Below are positions 1 to 9,960 of a stretch of 64,000 nt of DNA, one piece after another. Numbering within the stretch: the stretch's first letter is position 1; the number at the start of each line of letters is the position of its first letter. The notes under the pieces are model-generated. The model was not told the origin of the DNA. It ran no database searches and worked only from the letters and a program-made list of their open reading frames with translations. The translations under genes were made by a program, and so were the position numbers. The stretch spans positions 72,145,414-72,209,413 of the forward strand of contig JALMGJ010000002.1 in assembly GCA_023362775.1 (NCBI GenBank), in the 5' to 3' direction. Source of the DNA: Charina bottae. Taxonomy: Eukaryota; Chordata; Lepidosauria; Squamata; Charinaidae.

Positions 1-622
1 CCTCCAAATGGATTATTGTCTTCAAGCAGGGAAGAGTATTCCCACTAATGCTAGTGGAAATTTTCTGCATGGCAACAGAGGTGGGTGTTGGGACACGAGG
101 GCACTTTCACAAGAGATCACCTGTCAAAAATAATCTGGGCTTCATCCTGACACTATCTGCACTGAGGCTGAAACAGACTTCCCTCAGGGAGGCAGCCTTT
201 TTGGAGCCAGTCTAAATAAGAAGGTTCCTTTTCTTTTCTTTTCTTTTCTTTTCCCCCCCTTTTCCCTTGTCTTCTGTACAGCCCCATATGGCTCAAGTGG
301 GGACTTGTCCGTTTTAGTCAGGCTGCTTTGCAGATTTCTAGGACTGAATGTACCAGGATGACTCACGCAGTGGGTTTTGACCTTCTCTATCTCCTTGTCT
401 TTGCAACATCTTGCAAAATGCAGGGTTCAGGATTGTACATGCAGAGATTGTCCGTGTGCAACCTCTCTCCACAAGGCAAAATCTACACATTCAGGATGGA
501 GATGGGAGCAGCACTTAGGCATGATTTCTCTTACCCCTCCACACATTGTATTCTACTTCTAGGATGTCTAAACAGGGCTGTCCTGTCTTAGTCCAGTAGT
601 CCCAAATTCAGAAGAGGGTTAC
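1..622. other. unassigned sequence with a short TTTTC tract
   Basis: I see no gene or recognisable transposon here. A short pyrimidine tract of TTTTC units followed by a C-run lies at about 227-262. The short open frames in this stretch have no recognisable protein features. Confidence 0.5.
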
Positions 623-632
623 CTAGATGGTA

Positions 633-850
633 AAAAAAGGTAAAGGTTTCCCCCGCACATTTGTGCAGTCGTGTCCGACTCTAGGGGTCGGTGCTCATCT
701 CCGTTTGTTAGCTGAAGAGCCAGTGTTGTCCGAAGACGCTGTCATGTGGCCGGCATGACGCACACGGAACGCTGTTACCTTCCCACCGAAGTGGTGCCTA
801 TTTATCTACTTGCATTTGCATGCTTTCAAATTGCTAGGTTGGCAAGAGTA
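633..850 (-). mobile_element. Sauria-type SINE, 5'-truncated
   Basis: This is a reverse-strand copy of the SINE found complete at 47318-47660 and 61629-61950. It holds the 3' tail (AAACCTTTACC-type end, seen here as GGTAAAGG), the block shared with Bov-B (reverse complement at 667-682) and the central region up to the CCAACCTAGCAA block, but it lacks the tRNA-like promoter. The copy is flanked by a 10-bp direct repeat, CTAGATGGTA, at 623-632 and 851-860. That pattern marks target-primed insertion of a 5'-incomplete cDNA. Without A and B boxes it should not be transcribed by Pol III. Confidence 0.88.
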
Positions 851-860
851 CTAGATGGTA

Positions 861-1555
861 CCATATCAGAAATGCTGCAAAGAAATGTGCTCGTTTAAGA
901 TGAGAAATAGCGGTGGTAGCAAGAGTGAATTTATTCCTTGTTGGTGGAGTAAACTGGACCAGGGGAAGCTGAAGGCAGCAATGCAGCCAAGGAGCAGTTG
1001 GGAAATGAAAAACTCTCCAGGAAGTGAATTCAAGAGGTTGGGCATCTTTTGCCCTCTATTTAAACTCCTATCATACAACATCAAACATGTTGTTGAAGAC
1101 CAAACCCCCCCAGGCTGACAGAGAAGCAAAAAGTGTGGGCTGCAGGCAGCAGATCCTAATCTTTATTAAATAAGTACAAAGCCTGTGCTGGCTAATGAAA
1201 AAAAACAAACTGATGAAAGATCCAGCAGGCTCCTCAGAAGAAAACAAAGATATTTCTTTTTAAAATTGTTTTGGTCCAAAATTTCACAGATCCCAATGTT
1301 TGTGGTTGGGCCTGGCTCTTTGGGCAGACATACTGCACTGCCTGTAAGCAAAGAGAAAACCAGGACATCTGGATGTGAGTTTGTTGTTGCAGAGCAATAA
1401 TGCAGAGAATGCCTAACATTCTAATGTCTCTTAAAAATTATGCGGAAGACCTTTTCTGTGTCTTGATTTTTATTTTCATATTTTGGATTTGTGGCATATT
1501 ACACCAATATAGTCAGAACATTTGCTTTTCTGCATTAAAAATTACAGCTATGTTG
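861..1555. other. unassigned sequence
   Basis: No recognisable gene or repeat. The overlapping short frames on both strands (for example around 866-1129 and 1166-1419) show no domain or conserved motif. Confidence 0.5.
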
Positions 1556-2330
1556 ATGATTATTATTATTATTTAGATTTTTATCCCATCTTTCAGGCTA
1601 CCAGGTGTTGCAATGTTTCACTTATAGACTAACACAATAAATTAATCAAAGCATTAAAATAACAGTGGAATAGCACAAAGCACAAAGTTTCAACATTTAA
1701 AATAACAACAGCAGAAAAGCTTTCAAAAAGAAAGCTCAATATAACGATCAAGATATAGACCCAAATAAAAATATATTTAATTATTTCCTTAATGAAGAAG
1801 TCATTAAGGGCAAGGGGATTCTGGAGGCAAGGAGTTATTATCGAAAGTCCCTGCCCTTAATACTTACCAACATAATAGCTCTTGCTACTAGACCAGAAAA
1901 CAAGCCCCTTGATGCCGATCTTAAAGCTCTGCCAGGGACATTTGGGAGAAGGTGGCCTTTCAGATATCATGATCCCAAATTATTGAAGGTTAAACTAAGA
2001 TCAATATCAGCACCTTACATTGGGCCTAGAAACAAATAGGCTGCCAGCGTAATGCAGCAGGTAGAACTTGATCTGAATACCTAGCCTAGCCCTTACAGAT
2101 GTTCTAAGCCCAAAAGTCTGAGATATCTGCACGGAGCACATTATGATCATCTAGATTTCACATAACTGAACCATGAGTCACTTAGGAAAGACCTTCCTAT
2201 TGCAGATAAGCGGCAGTTGGTGAATTGGCCAAAGCTAATAAAAAGCATTACTAGCATTAACACTACCTTGGATATCTACTGTTTGAGCCAAATCTGAGAA
2301 TAACCTAAGTAAATACAGTAAATACAGTAT
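1556..2330 (-). mobile_element. old L2/CR1-like LINE 3' fragment
   Basis: On the reverse strand this resembles the 3' part of an L2/CR1-group LINE. It starts after an ATT run (1553-1574) with the TTTATCCCATCTTTCAGG-type end, and later has the phrase found in these LINEs around 'atcaatatcagcaccttacattgggcc'-like wording near 2000-2030. No open frame survives. The assignment is by general resemblance to the other LINE ends in this window and is tentative. Confidence 0.45.
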
Positions 2331-2777
2331 CTATTTGGGTCTTCAGGACTGGTATCATCCAGATCATTAGACTGCCCAATTCTCAACACTTCTCTTTTGT
2401 TTGGGTCAAATTACAGCTGGGATCTTACTATGGTTTGATTAATTTATTCTGATCACTATTGCTGGCATGGTCTGGCAGAAGAAGAAGTTGTGATAGGAGA
2501 ATTGAGGAACTGTTCTGCTCCTCACCCTAGCCCAACTATTGAACCTTGTTGTTTTCAATATCGCATCATCTTTAAAAAAATTAAAGATAAGTACATTGAA
2601 ATTCATAGATCCGTGATGTTCATCTGAAATCACTGTAGAAGATACTCGTTTATCTACAGTATGTGCAAACTTATTATAAAACTCAAAAGTGACACATGAG
2701 GTTGTATTAATATTTGTCACTGCCCCTCCTCCAGCACTATAACCACAGTAGAGAAATGTTTTTAATTGTGAATGTAC

Positions 2778-2780
<3 letters not shown>
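2331..2780. other. unassigned sequence
   Basis: No recognisable gene or repeat. A 179-codon reverse frame (2439-2978) exists only because it runs through the GATA/GT array next door. Confidence 0.5.
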
Positions 2781-2811
<31 letters not shown>

Positions 2812-2833
2812 GATAGATAGATGATAGATAGAT

Positions 2834-2880
<47 letters not shown>
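2781..2880. repeat. compound (GT)n-(GATA)n microsatellite
   Basis: Fourteen GT units at 2781-2808 pass directly into GATA/GATGATA units to about 2880. GATA arrays are abundant in squamates. Reverse-strand frames through it read as repeated Ile-Tyr-Leu-Ser and are artefacts. Confidence 0.97.
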
Positions 2881-2881
<1 letters not shown>

Positions 2882-3389
2882 TGCTTTTGTTCTGAAGTTT
2901 ATTTGTAAAGGACTTTTTATATATGCTGAAGAATGAGTTGTAATTTGAGTTATGGGCTTTTTTTAAATTGAAGCTCATAGTGTATGGGATAGAAAGTCCA
3001 AGATGATGAGGATGCAGACAGTTGTTAAAACAGGGAATCTATGCCTCCCCTCAGACTCTGCTGTCATCACTCCTGACCATTAACGGTACAGGCTGGAGCT
3101 GATGAGAATTGGAGGCCAACATCTGGGAGGCCATAAGTTATGCACAAGAGTTTCCAGAACTTTTCTCTGCTTCTACCCAACTTTCTTTCAAGACCTGCAT
3201 TTTAGCCTCACTGCAGCCCTGGCAGGAAAGTTGATCGAATGAATCTTTAGCAACTGAGTCTAAGCAGCATACACTCAAATTCAGTAAACTGGTGGAAGAA
3301 GTACAACAGCACAATATAAGAATTAAAGAAATTGTGTCATATTATGCTAAGGAATCATCCTATCAAAATCTCTAAACCATCACTTATTG
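2882..3389. other. unassigned sequence with a possible MITE half
   Basis: Mostly unassigned. Around 3088-3140 the phrase GGAGGCCAACATCTGGGAGG resembles one arm of the palindromic hAT-like MITE seen better at 20155-20264. Confidence 0.4.
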
Positions 3390-3685
3390 CAACTCACAAC
3401 TCAGACCCCAAAGGCTTCCTGGAAAAGCCAGGTCTTAATGGTTTCCCTAAACACCAACAAAGTTGGTACTATCCTGATCCTGGGGGGAATGGGGGCAGCA
3501 ATAGAAAAGGCCCACCTTTGTGGCCCCTGATAGGTATAGTCTTTTAGGGTGGGGACCCAAAGGAAGCCCTCCCTTCCAGTTCTTATTGAATAGGCACCAG
3601 CGGAGGAGGCAGTCCTGAAGATATCCAGGTCTTGAGTCATGTGGGGCTTTAAAAGTGACAACCAGTACCCATATCACCTAATAAG
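3390..3685 (-). mobile_element. L2-like LINE ORF C-terminal fragment
   Basis: The reverse strand reads, in broken frames, like the end of an L2-type ORF2: the segment near 3640-3677 gives VLVVTFKAPHD followed by a PGYLQD block, matching the FKVLVITFKALHG and PGYLRD blocks of the large L2 copy at 31540-31610. Both promoter and reverse transcriptase core are absent. It is a dead 3' fragment. Confidence 0.7.
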
Positions 3686-3690
3686 TGTTA

Positions 3691-4410
3691 ATAATGAAAA
3701 TACATCCTTGAGTTGGCAAGAAAACATGCTAACATGAAACTGACTGTCTCCGTTGTCTAGGGCTACCACATTCAGGATGCAAAAACCTGCACAACCACTA
3801 GATAAAGTTTTCAGGATCTCTTGGCTTCCATCCAGGAGTCATCCAGATGTTCCATTGCCAATCTCTCTCCTGCCTCTGTTGTTTCTGTTCCAAGTTGCTT
3901 TTTCTCTGTTGCTTCTGTTCCCTGTAATCACGTGACATCCCTCCAATGGAAGGGAGGGCAGAGCCTAACAGACTTTATAAGCCAGAAGGCTTTCCTTGGC
4001 CAGTCTGTTGGAGTAAGGAAGAAAATGTTGCTTGAACACTGATACAACTAAGAATGACTTAAGGCTGTCTCACTCAGGGCTGGGATGAAATGAAGGCAAT
4101 GTCCTGGAGACACAGCAGAAAAAAGATGGCATATTTTTTAGTAATATTTTTATTACTCTGTGGTAAAACTTACATAATACATTGTATTGTTTCAGTACAG
4201 TGATATTTGTACAGTATTGATTGAAGATGATTAGCACTCTAATGTTTAGATAACTTAGACCTTTGAGGGTAAAAGGAAAGGAAGAAATAATATATTAATA
4301 TTGATTACAATTTGAATTGTCAGTATTAATGAGTGTAAGATTATTTGGCTAATTCAAAAAATGGTGTATTTGTGCTGCAGCGAGGTATAGGTGGGTAAAG
4401 GCCCTAAGAT
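3691..4410. other. unassigned sequence
   Basis: I recognise nothing here. AT-rich with short uninformative frames. Confidence 0.5.
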
Positions 4411-4481
4411 GAAGAAGAGAAGAGAAGAGAAGAGAAGAGAAGAGAAGAGAAGAGAAGAGAAGAGAAGAGAAGAGAAGAGAA
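4411..4481. repeat. (AAGAG)n microsatellite
   Basis: About fourteen near-perfect AAGAG pentamers, purine-only on the + strand. It abuts the 3' side of the reverse-strand SINE that follows, so it may have grown from that SINE's A-rich tail. Confidence 0.96.
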
Positions 4482-4484
4482 TAT

Positions 4485-4698
4485 AGAGTCAGCATTGACT
4501 CCTGGTGACTGCCTGGACTAGTCCCTGCAGTTTTCTTGGTGAGATTTCAGAAGTGGTTTGCCCTTGCCTTCTTCTTCCTAGGGATGAGAGAGAATGACTG
4601 GCCCAAGGTCACCCAGATGGCTTCATGCCCAAGGCGGAACTAGAACTCAGGGTCTCCTGGTTTCTAGCCCAGTGCCTTAACCACTACACCAAGGCAGA
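4485..4698 (-). mobile_element. tRNA-derived SINE (second family)
   Basis: Reverse complement of the element at 38301-38513. Its 5' end lies at about 4698, where the complement of the A box (TGGTGTAGTGG-like) reads CCACTACACCAA, and the complement of the GTTC-type B box lies near 4640-4655. The body contains the AAGGTCACCCAG block typical of MIR/CORE-type and related SINEs. The 3' end abuts the AAGAG array. It is diverged and has no clear target duplication. Confidence 0.8.
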
Positions 4699-4700
4699 TA

Positions 4701-5944
4701 CTGTATATCCATCTGCCTGAAATAAATCTGTCTGTCCTTGGGAGTTCCATATTCAGGAACCCCATACTTGGGCCTTCTCAGTGGTGCTCCCTTTCATGGA
4801 GAAACATGCTCTCTCACATAAACAAACTTCCATCTTGCTGATGATATTTTTCAGAGATGTCAAAACTTGACTCTGGGAGACAGCATTTTGGAGACATTAA
4901 GCTTGGGGCTTGCCTCTGGCAAATGGTGCCATTATGGTTATACTACAGTCTTTTTCAGATGTTTTGAATTCTTGTTTATGCTGCATTATACTCAGAGCAG
5001 TTGGAATTAAGTGCCATAGAATTGGGAAAGAAGGAAGGAAAAATAGATAGGAGGATGGGAGAGATTAAAATGGTGGGGGGAGAATAGCATGGAGAAACTC
5101 ACAGGCTGACAACATGGTGCAATGGGCACCGTGCTTTTAATTTTTAAGTAAATATATTTCAAAATGCCCAGAATGCCACAAGATGGTAAAAACAAAACAA
5201 AAATGTCATAATATTGTACATGAGAACATTGAAATCTCCTGCAAACATTAAAATAGTTTGGTATAGTCAAAATCTGATTAATATTTAGCAATCTTCTAAG
5301 ATTTCAGGCAAGTTTTGCTCTCTCTTTTTGGCACCCAAGATCATGCAAGATGATGCCTACAGCCGGAAAAGGTTGCTGATTCCTAGAGTCACTGAAATCC
5401 TGAAGAGGAAGTACTCCACAGTGCAAGTCTGCTGCAGCTTTGGCATTTTACAAAAATTTAAATGTTCTTAATTTCACCTTTTCATTACCCCTCTTCTGGC
5501 ATGGGAAGGAGGAAATGCACCAACTCTAGGCCACCAGCATGGCTTCTAAGCCAGCAAGTACCTTCTTTAGTGCTTGCAAAGTTCACCCCACCTGACTGTT
5601 TTTCTAATGGGACCCTGGCATGCTGCAAACCAACACCACCCTGTAGAATTAGCTTTATTTGTAGGACTGATCATGGGGCTCAAAAATCTCCTTAGATATT
5701 GTTATAAAATACAGGTGGTGGATAGTCGTAAGCCTAAAACTTTGCTGCACCCAACTATCCAGATTCCAGAAGAAAAGCCAAAGTCAAGGTAAGCTTGGAT
5801 GATAAAACTTACCCTAGAGGCTAGAGGACTGATGAGAAGCATCCTCCCAGTTTGCCTTCTAGTAAACTAGTGTTTTGGGACTAGTCATGGCCAGTTTGTG
5901 GGAATGCTCAGCATGTTTTTAAAAATGCTAAAGATGAGAGGTGA
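4701..5944. other. unassigned sequence
   Basis: No recognisable gene or transposon. Purine-rich patches occur at about 5025-5095. The short frames (for example at 5462-5695) have no family features. Confidence 0.5.
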
Positions 5945-6031
5945 ATGCATTCATTCATTCATTCATTCATTAGATTTATCACCGCCCATCTCCCCCAAGG
6001 GGGACTCTGGGCAGTTTACAATAAAATAAAA
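5945..6031 (-). mobile_element. L2-like LINE 3' end with (ATTC)n tail
   Basis: An ATTC array (5949-5972) leads into a reverse-strand L2 3' end: ACCGCCCATCT, then GACTCTGGGCAGTTTACAA, the complement of the 3' end of the large L2 at 31995-32030. The LINE fragment appears to continue after the foldback at 6335, so the foldback probably inserted into it. Confidence 0.75.
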
Positions 6032-6334
6032 TGTATTGTCGAAGGCTTTCATGGCCGGAGTTCGATGGCTGTTGTGGGTCTTCCGGGCTGTGTGGCTGTG
6101 TTCTGGAAGTTGTGGTTCCTAACGTTTCGCCAGCATCTGTGGCCGGCATCTTCAGAGGGCAGGAGCACAGACAGAAGCGAAATCTCTGTGCCCAGACTCT
6201 ACCTGGGCACAGAGATTTCGCTTCTGTCTGTGCTCCTGCCCTCTGAAGATGCTGGCCACAGATGCTGGCGAAACGTTAGGAACCACAACTTCCAGAACAC
6301 GGCCACACAGCCCGGAAGACCCACAACAGCCATC
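6032..6334. mobile_element. palindromic foldback element (132-bp arms)
   Basis: Arms at 6064-6195 and 6203-6334 are each 132 bp, with a 7-bp spacer (6196-6202). By eye, 130 of 132 positions are complementary. A 32-bp asymmetric lead (6032-6063, TGTATTGTCGAAGGCTTTCA...) precedes the left arm and has no partner on the right. The A-rich 12-mer AATAAAATAAAA occurs on both sides (6020-6031 and 6335-6346) and may be a target duplication, though low complexity weakens this. I recall similar palindromic MITE-like repeats as common in sauropsid genomes but cannot name the superfamily. Frames on both strands here are shadows of the palindrome. Confidence 0.9.
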
Positions 6335-6360
6335 AATAAAATAAAACTTAATCTTTCTGG

Positions 6361-7829
6361 AGCCTCCAAGGAGATGAAGGCTGCTTGCTGTAGATTCTTG
6401 CCCCTTGCATATGAAAGGCAATGAAATACCAATCCCTTGCACTCTATACTTTTCATATACCAGAAAGGGACTTTGGGCAATTGCATTTAAAGGTCTTTAT
6501 TTATTTATTATTCAGACTTTTAGGCCACTTCAGTCATACCCAACTCTTAGTCGCAATTGCAGGTAAGTAAGCCACATGTCATCCTGCAAATCTAGACATA
6601 CTGACACAATTTAGATCATACATTGTGCTAATCCATAGCTGCTTATTTTTGGCTTAGTGTGATGCCAAGGTATCAATGATGAAACCATGGCTTGTTTTAG
6701 GATAATTAACAATAGTTTTAAAGGAAGATTTGTGGTTGGCTTATTGATTTCAATTGTGGCTTAGCATGAAGTGTGGATAGGAACATTTGGCTTGGTTGTT
6801 GTTTCTTATTCCAAAAACCAAGGCTAAAACAGAAAATAACTTAGCGGACTGATTAATGGCACTAAATGCTGATTAATGGCACTAAACAGCCATTGTAGTG
6901 GCAATATCAAGCCTGTCCACCTTGGGATGTGTCACCACAATGAGAGCTGGTGTGCAGATCATAGGGTGCAAATTACTAGAGTGCAAATCTTTGAGTGATG
7001 TGGACTTCCTAATAAATGGAATTAAATTTACACTGTGCATTTGATTCCAGCTACCAATAATCAGTAACAGTTTTCCCTTGACAGTATCTGCTCTGCTTCC
7101 CTTTTGCAAACTCATTAGAGTCATTCAACATTAGTACTAAATTCCACTGTTTGATCATTCATTCTTGTATACTAGAAATCTTGATATTTTTTTCTAGCAG
7201 TGAGAACACAAGATCATAGCTGCTACTGTATTAAATAATAGCTTTGCCTTTTCCTTGAGAGTTGAATGTTAAAGACTAGTATTTTAAAGGGTTGTCCCTT
7301 GTTCAAAGCATACTGTAAGTGCTATCTTTCTTTTGCAAACTGATCTGTCATTGACCCAGTTTTTCCTTTTTTCATATTCTGATCTGGCAAGATTAGGGCA
7401 ATTCCTTACTTGGGCCTGAAAGAGAAAGCCAAAATGGGTTAGAATCTGTCTACTGCCATCATCTGCATCTGCAGCCCTTCAAAAGGAAGGCTAACCTTTG
7501 GGTCTGTAAGAATGGGTCCCAATCCAAAGTTCACAACTTGGGCTTGAAGGGCGGTAGAGTGATTTGATTAGAGCTTGCAAAAGGCTGCAGTTCCTTTTCT
7601 GGCTCCATCATCGCTGACCATGAAACTGCAGCCATGGCTGCTTTAATGTACTGTGGCTGAACTTATCACCAGCAGGTCAAAGGGGATGCAATTTACTTGG
7701 GCTTTGATGCATTCGATACAGTTGGGAGGGGGGAGGGGAGACAGTGGGGGATAAGAGGTGGCAGGGACAGGACTTTGCCTGTTTACATTAGAACTGGATT
7801 CGTGTGAAGTTGACCGAGCCGCCTTCAAC
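6361..7829. other. unassigned sequence with a MITE-like patch
   Basis: No gene seen. At about 6650-6785 the phrases TGGCTTAGTGTGATG and GTGGCTTAGCATGAAGTGTG resemble the MITE at 23177-23385. A short GACA/GAGA tract lies at about 7838-7862 just beyond. Confidence 0.4.
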
Positions 7830-7899
7830 CAGAGGGAGAGAGACAGACAGACAGAGAGAGGGATACTTAAGTGGTAATCTAAATCATGAAAGGGTTCTG

Positions 7900-8150
7900 G
7901 TGAGAAAAAGAAAGGGCCTGTTTGCTTAGACTGGGGCTGATTCTGGAGGAGTCAGGCTGAGTGTTTGTCGGCAGAGGCCCTTTTATCTCCATTTCTCTGC
8001 ATTGTTTGCCTTCTTTGGAATTGACTCACTGCCGGGCTCTTCCTGGAGCATCCGAACCTGCCCCCTCTCCCTTAGGGAGATATCCCAAGAGCCAACTGTG
8101 AGAGCTCCATAATCAAAGAGTTTGCTCATTATTTGCTGTGGCATTCTAGC
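7900..8150. promoter_or_regulatory. candidate conserved noncoding segment
   Basis: Repeat-free, moderately GC-balanced sequence with closely spaced words resembling transcription-factor sites: TTTATCTCC (GATA-like), ATTGTTTGCC (Fox-like), TTGACTCA (AP-1-like) and CTAATCAATG (homeodomain-like). Such words occur by chance, so this only nominates the segment for alignment against other squamates. Confidence 0.15.
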
Positions 8151-9212
8151 TCATCCTAATCAATGTATGTTATAGATTTTGCACTTTTTGTAATATGATA
8201 GCTTGGCTGCTTAAGCTTTGTAGGTATCCTTACTTGGAGAATTCTAGAATGATCATGCTATACAACGGCCCTTACTCATGTCTCCTTTGTTTGACAAAAG
8301 CTGCGACAGGATGCAAAGTAAGCAAAGTAAGGCTGAGGGAACTCAAGGAAGAGTTCAGTCACAAACCCATGAAAATAATAGGAGGATCTGTCAGGAGTAG
8401 GGCCCAGATAGGCATGACAATGATAAAACAAGAGGGCAGAAGTGGTTACAAACAGATCTGCATAGAACATACATAGGCAGATTTGGAAATAATCATTATC
8501 ACTGAAGGAGAAATATAATGTAATTCACAATTGTGGAGAAGATTAGACTGGGCATGCAGTCTGCTATTAGCTGCTTAATGTTAATGATCAGATGTAAGAC
8601 TCCTGTGGTTGCTGCTTTTTTCACCGTTTTTTTTCCCTTTAAGCTGAACTTGGGGGACATTCTGAGAAAAGGCTTTTAGTTTAATAATTGAAATACCCTG
8701 TCATTCCTTCCATGGTAGATTTTGAAGAGGCAAAGTTGAGGGAAGGAGAAGCCTAGGAGGAAATTGTGTCTGTTGAATCACCTCTATGTAATTCCATGAA
8801 TGAGACAAGACAACCACACAATATTGTTTTGTTGGAAGTCCCTTTGAACTGGGCAGTCCTTAAACAGTGGATTGGCCTGTAAGGGTGGGACGTAGATTCA
8901 CTCTAGGAGTTGGTCCCAGCCACGAATCTCCTTGAATGAAGAAGCTCAAGCATTCACATCCCTCAATTTTTGGGTGCACCATACTAGGAAAGGATTAGCT
9001 CTTCTGCATCTACCAATTAAACTCTACCAAGCTTTCAGAAAATCTGCCCTGAATATGAGACACGTCTTGGGTGCCTTCGAGATGTTGCTGGACTCCCAGT
9101 TTTCATTATGCCTAACCATGAGAGCTACTAAGTGCCCCTGATAAAAATTGGAGTCCCACAACATCTGGAAGATCAGCACCCTCAGTTTATAAGTTTGTGA
9201 ACTGTTGAAGTT
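8151..9212. other. unassigned sequence
   Basis: No recognisable gene or repeat. The 93-codon frame at 8195-8476 has no family features. Confidence 0.5.
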
Positions 9213-9270
9213 CATGAATGAATGAATATGTGTGTGTGTATACACACACACACACACACACATACATACT
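9213..9270. repeat. compound (ATGA)n, (TG)n, (CA)n microsatellite
   Basis: ATGA units (9213-9226), then TG units (9229-9239), TATA and CA units (9242-9262). The TG and CA parts are mutually complementary and could form a small hairpin. Confidence 0.93.
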
Positions 9271-9419
9271 GATGTATGCATGGAGGTAGCCTCAAGGGAA
9301 TAAAGTCTTAGTATTTGGAGCAGATATGTTAAGAGGAACTGTTCCATAAGGAGAGGCTAGAATAAATGGCACTGAAATACTGGGAGACAAAGGGAATTAA
9401 AACTGGGCCCTAAACAGGC

Positions 9420-9960
9420 ATCAAGTCAGCATGCATTAATATTCTCCACAGAAAATAGATTTCTCTATAAATTTTCCTGCATGCAGTGTTCTGCTTATGC
9501 CATTAATTTCTCATAGATGTCACTCCTGCCTTGCAGGAGAGCTCCTTGGAGCGAGTCAGTTAAATGGGGTGAGTGCATTATAGTAATGGAGTAACTGTAT
9601 AAAAACAATGAAATCCAATCTCTTTAAACTGATTTGATGTCTGCCTGAACCACAACATTTCCTGCTAATGGCTTCCTTCATTTTGTAACTATGATCTCCA
9701 CCTGATCAGATTACAGCTGTTTTTAATTACAAACCTAATAGAATTTGTAGGCAGTGTCAGCCAGACAGCGCATGCCCCTTGCTGGCAGGGTGGAAGGTGG
9801 GGGTGGGATTCTAGTGGCTGGATTAAAACATACACAGCCCATCAGCCCCAACTGTCACAACACTGAAAGAAAAGGATGATAACATTTTTAGCCACTCGGC
9901 CGACATGTTGCACTCTAGGTCATCTGTGGCAAAACAAAGGAAGGTGCTGTTGGTGTGGAT
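9420..9960. promoter_or_regulatory. candidate conserved noncoding segment
   Basis: Repeat-free, with many homeodomain-like cores (ATTAAT, TAATGG, TTTTTAATTACAAACC near 9719-9735) and no long frame. Base composition differs from the flanking microsatellite-rich sequence. This is a suspicion only, since conservation cannot be seen from one genome. Confidence 0.15.

Noticed and set aside
2439..2978. 179-codon reverse frame with repeated Ile-Tyr-Leu-Ser
   Set aside because: Translation of the GATA array. The rest of the frame has no features.
5945..6486. Four overlapping frames of 71-159 codons on both strands
   Set aside because: They are produced by the 132-bp palindrome and share the same peptide because the arms are complementary. 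No known domain.
7643..7828. 61-codon reverse frame, proline-rich
   Set aside because: Arises from a G-rich patch. No conserved feature.
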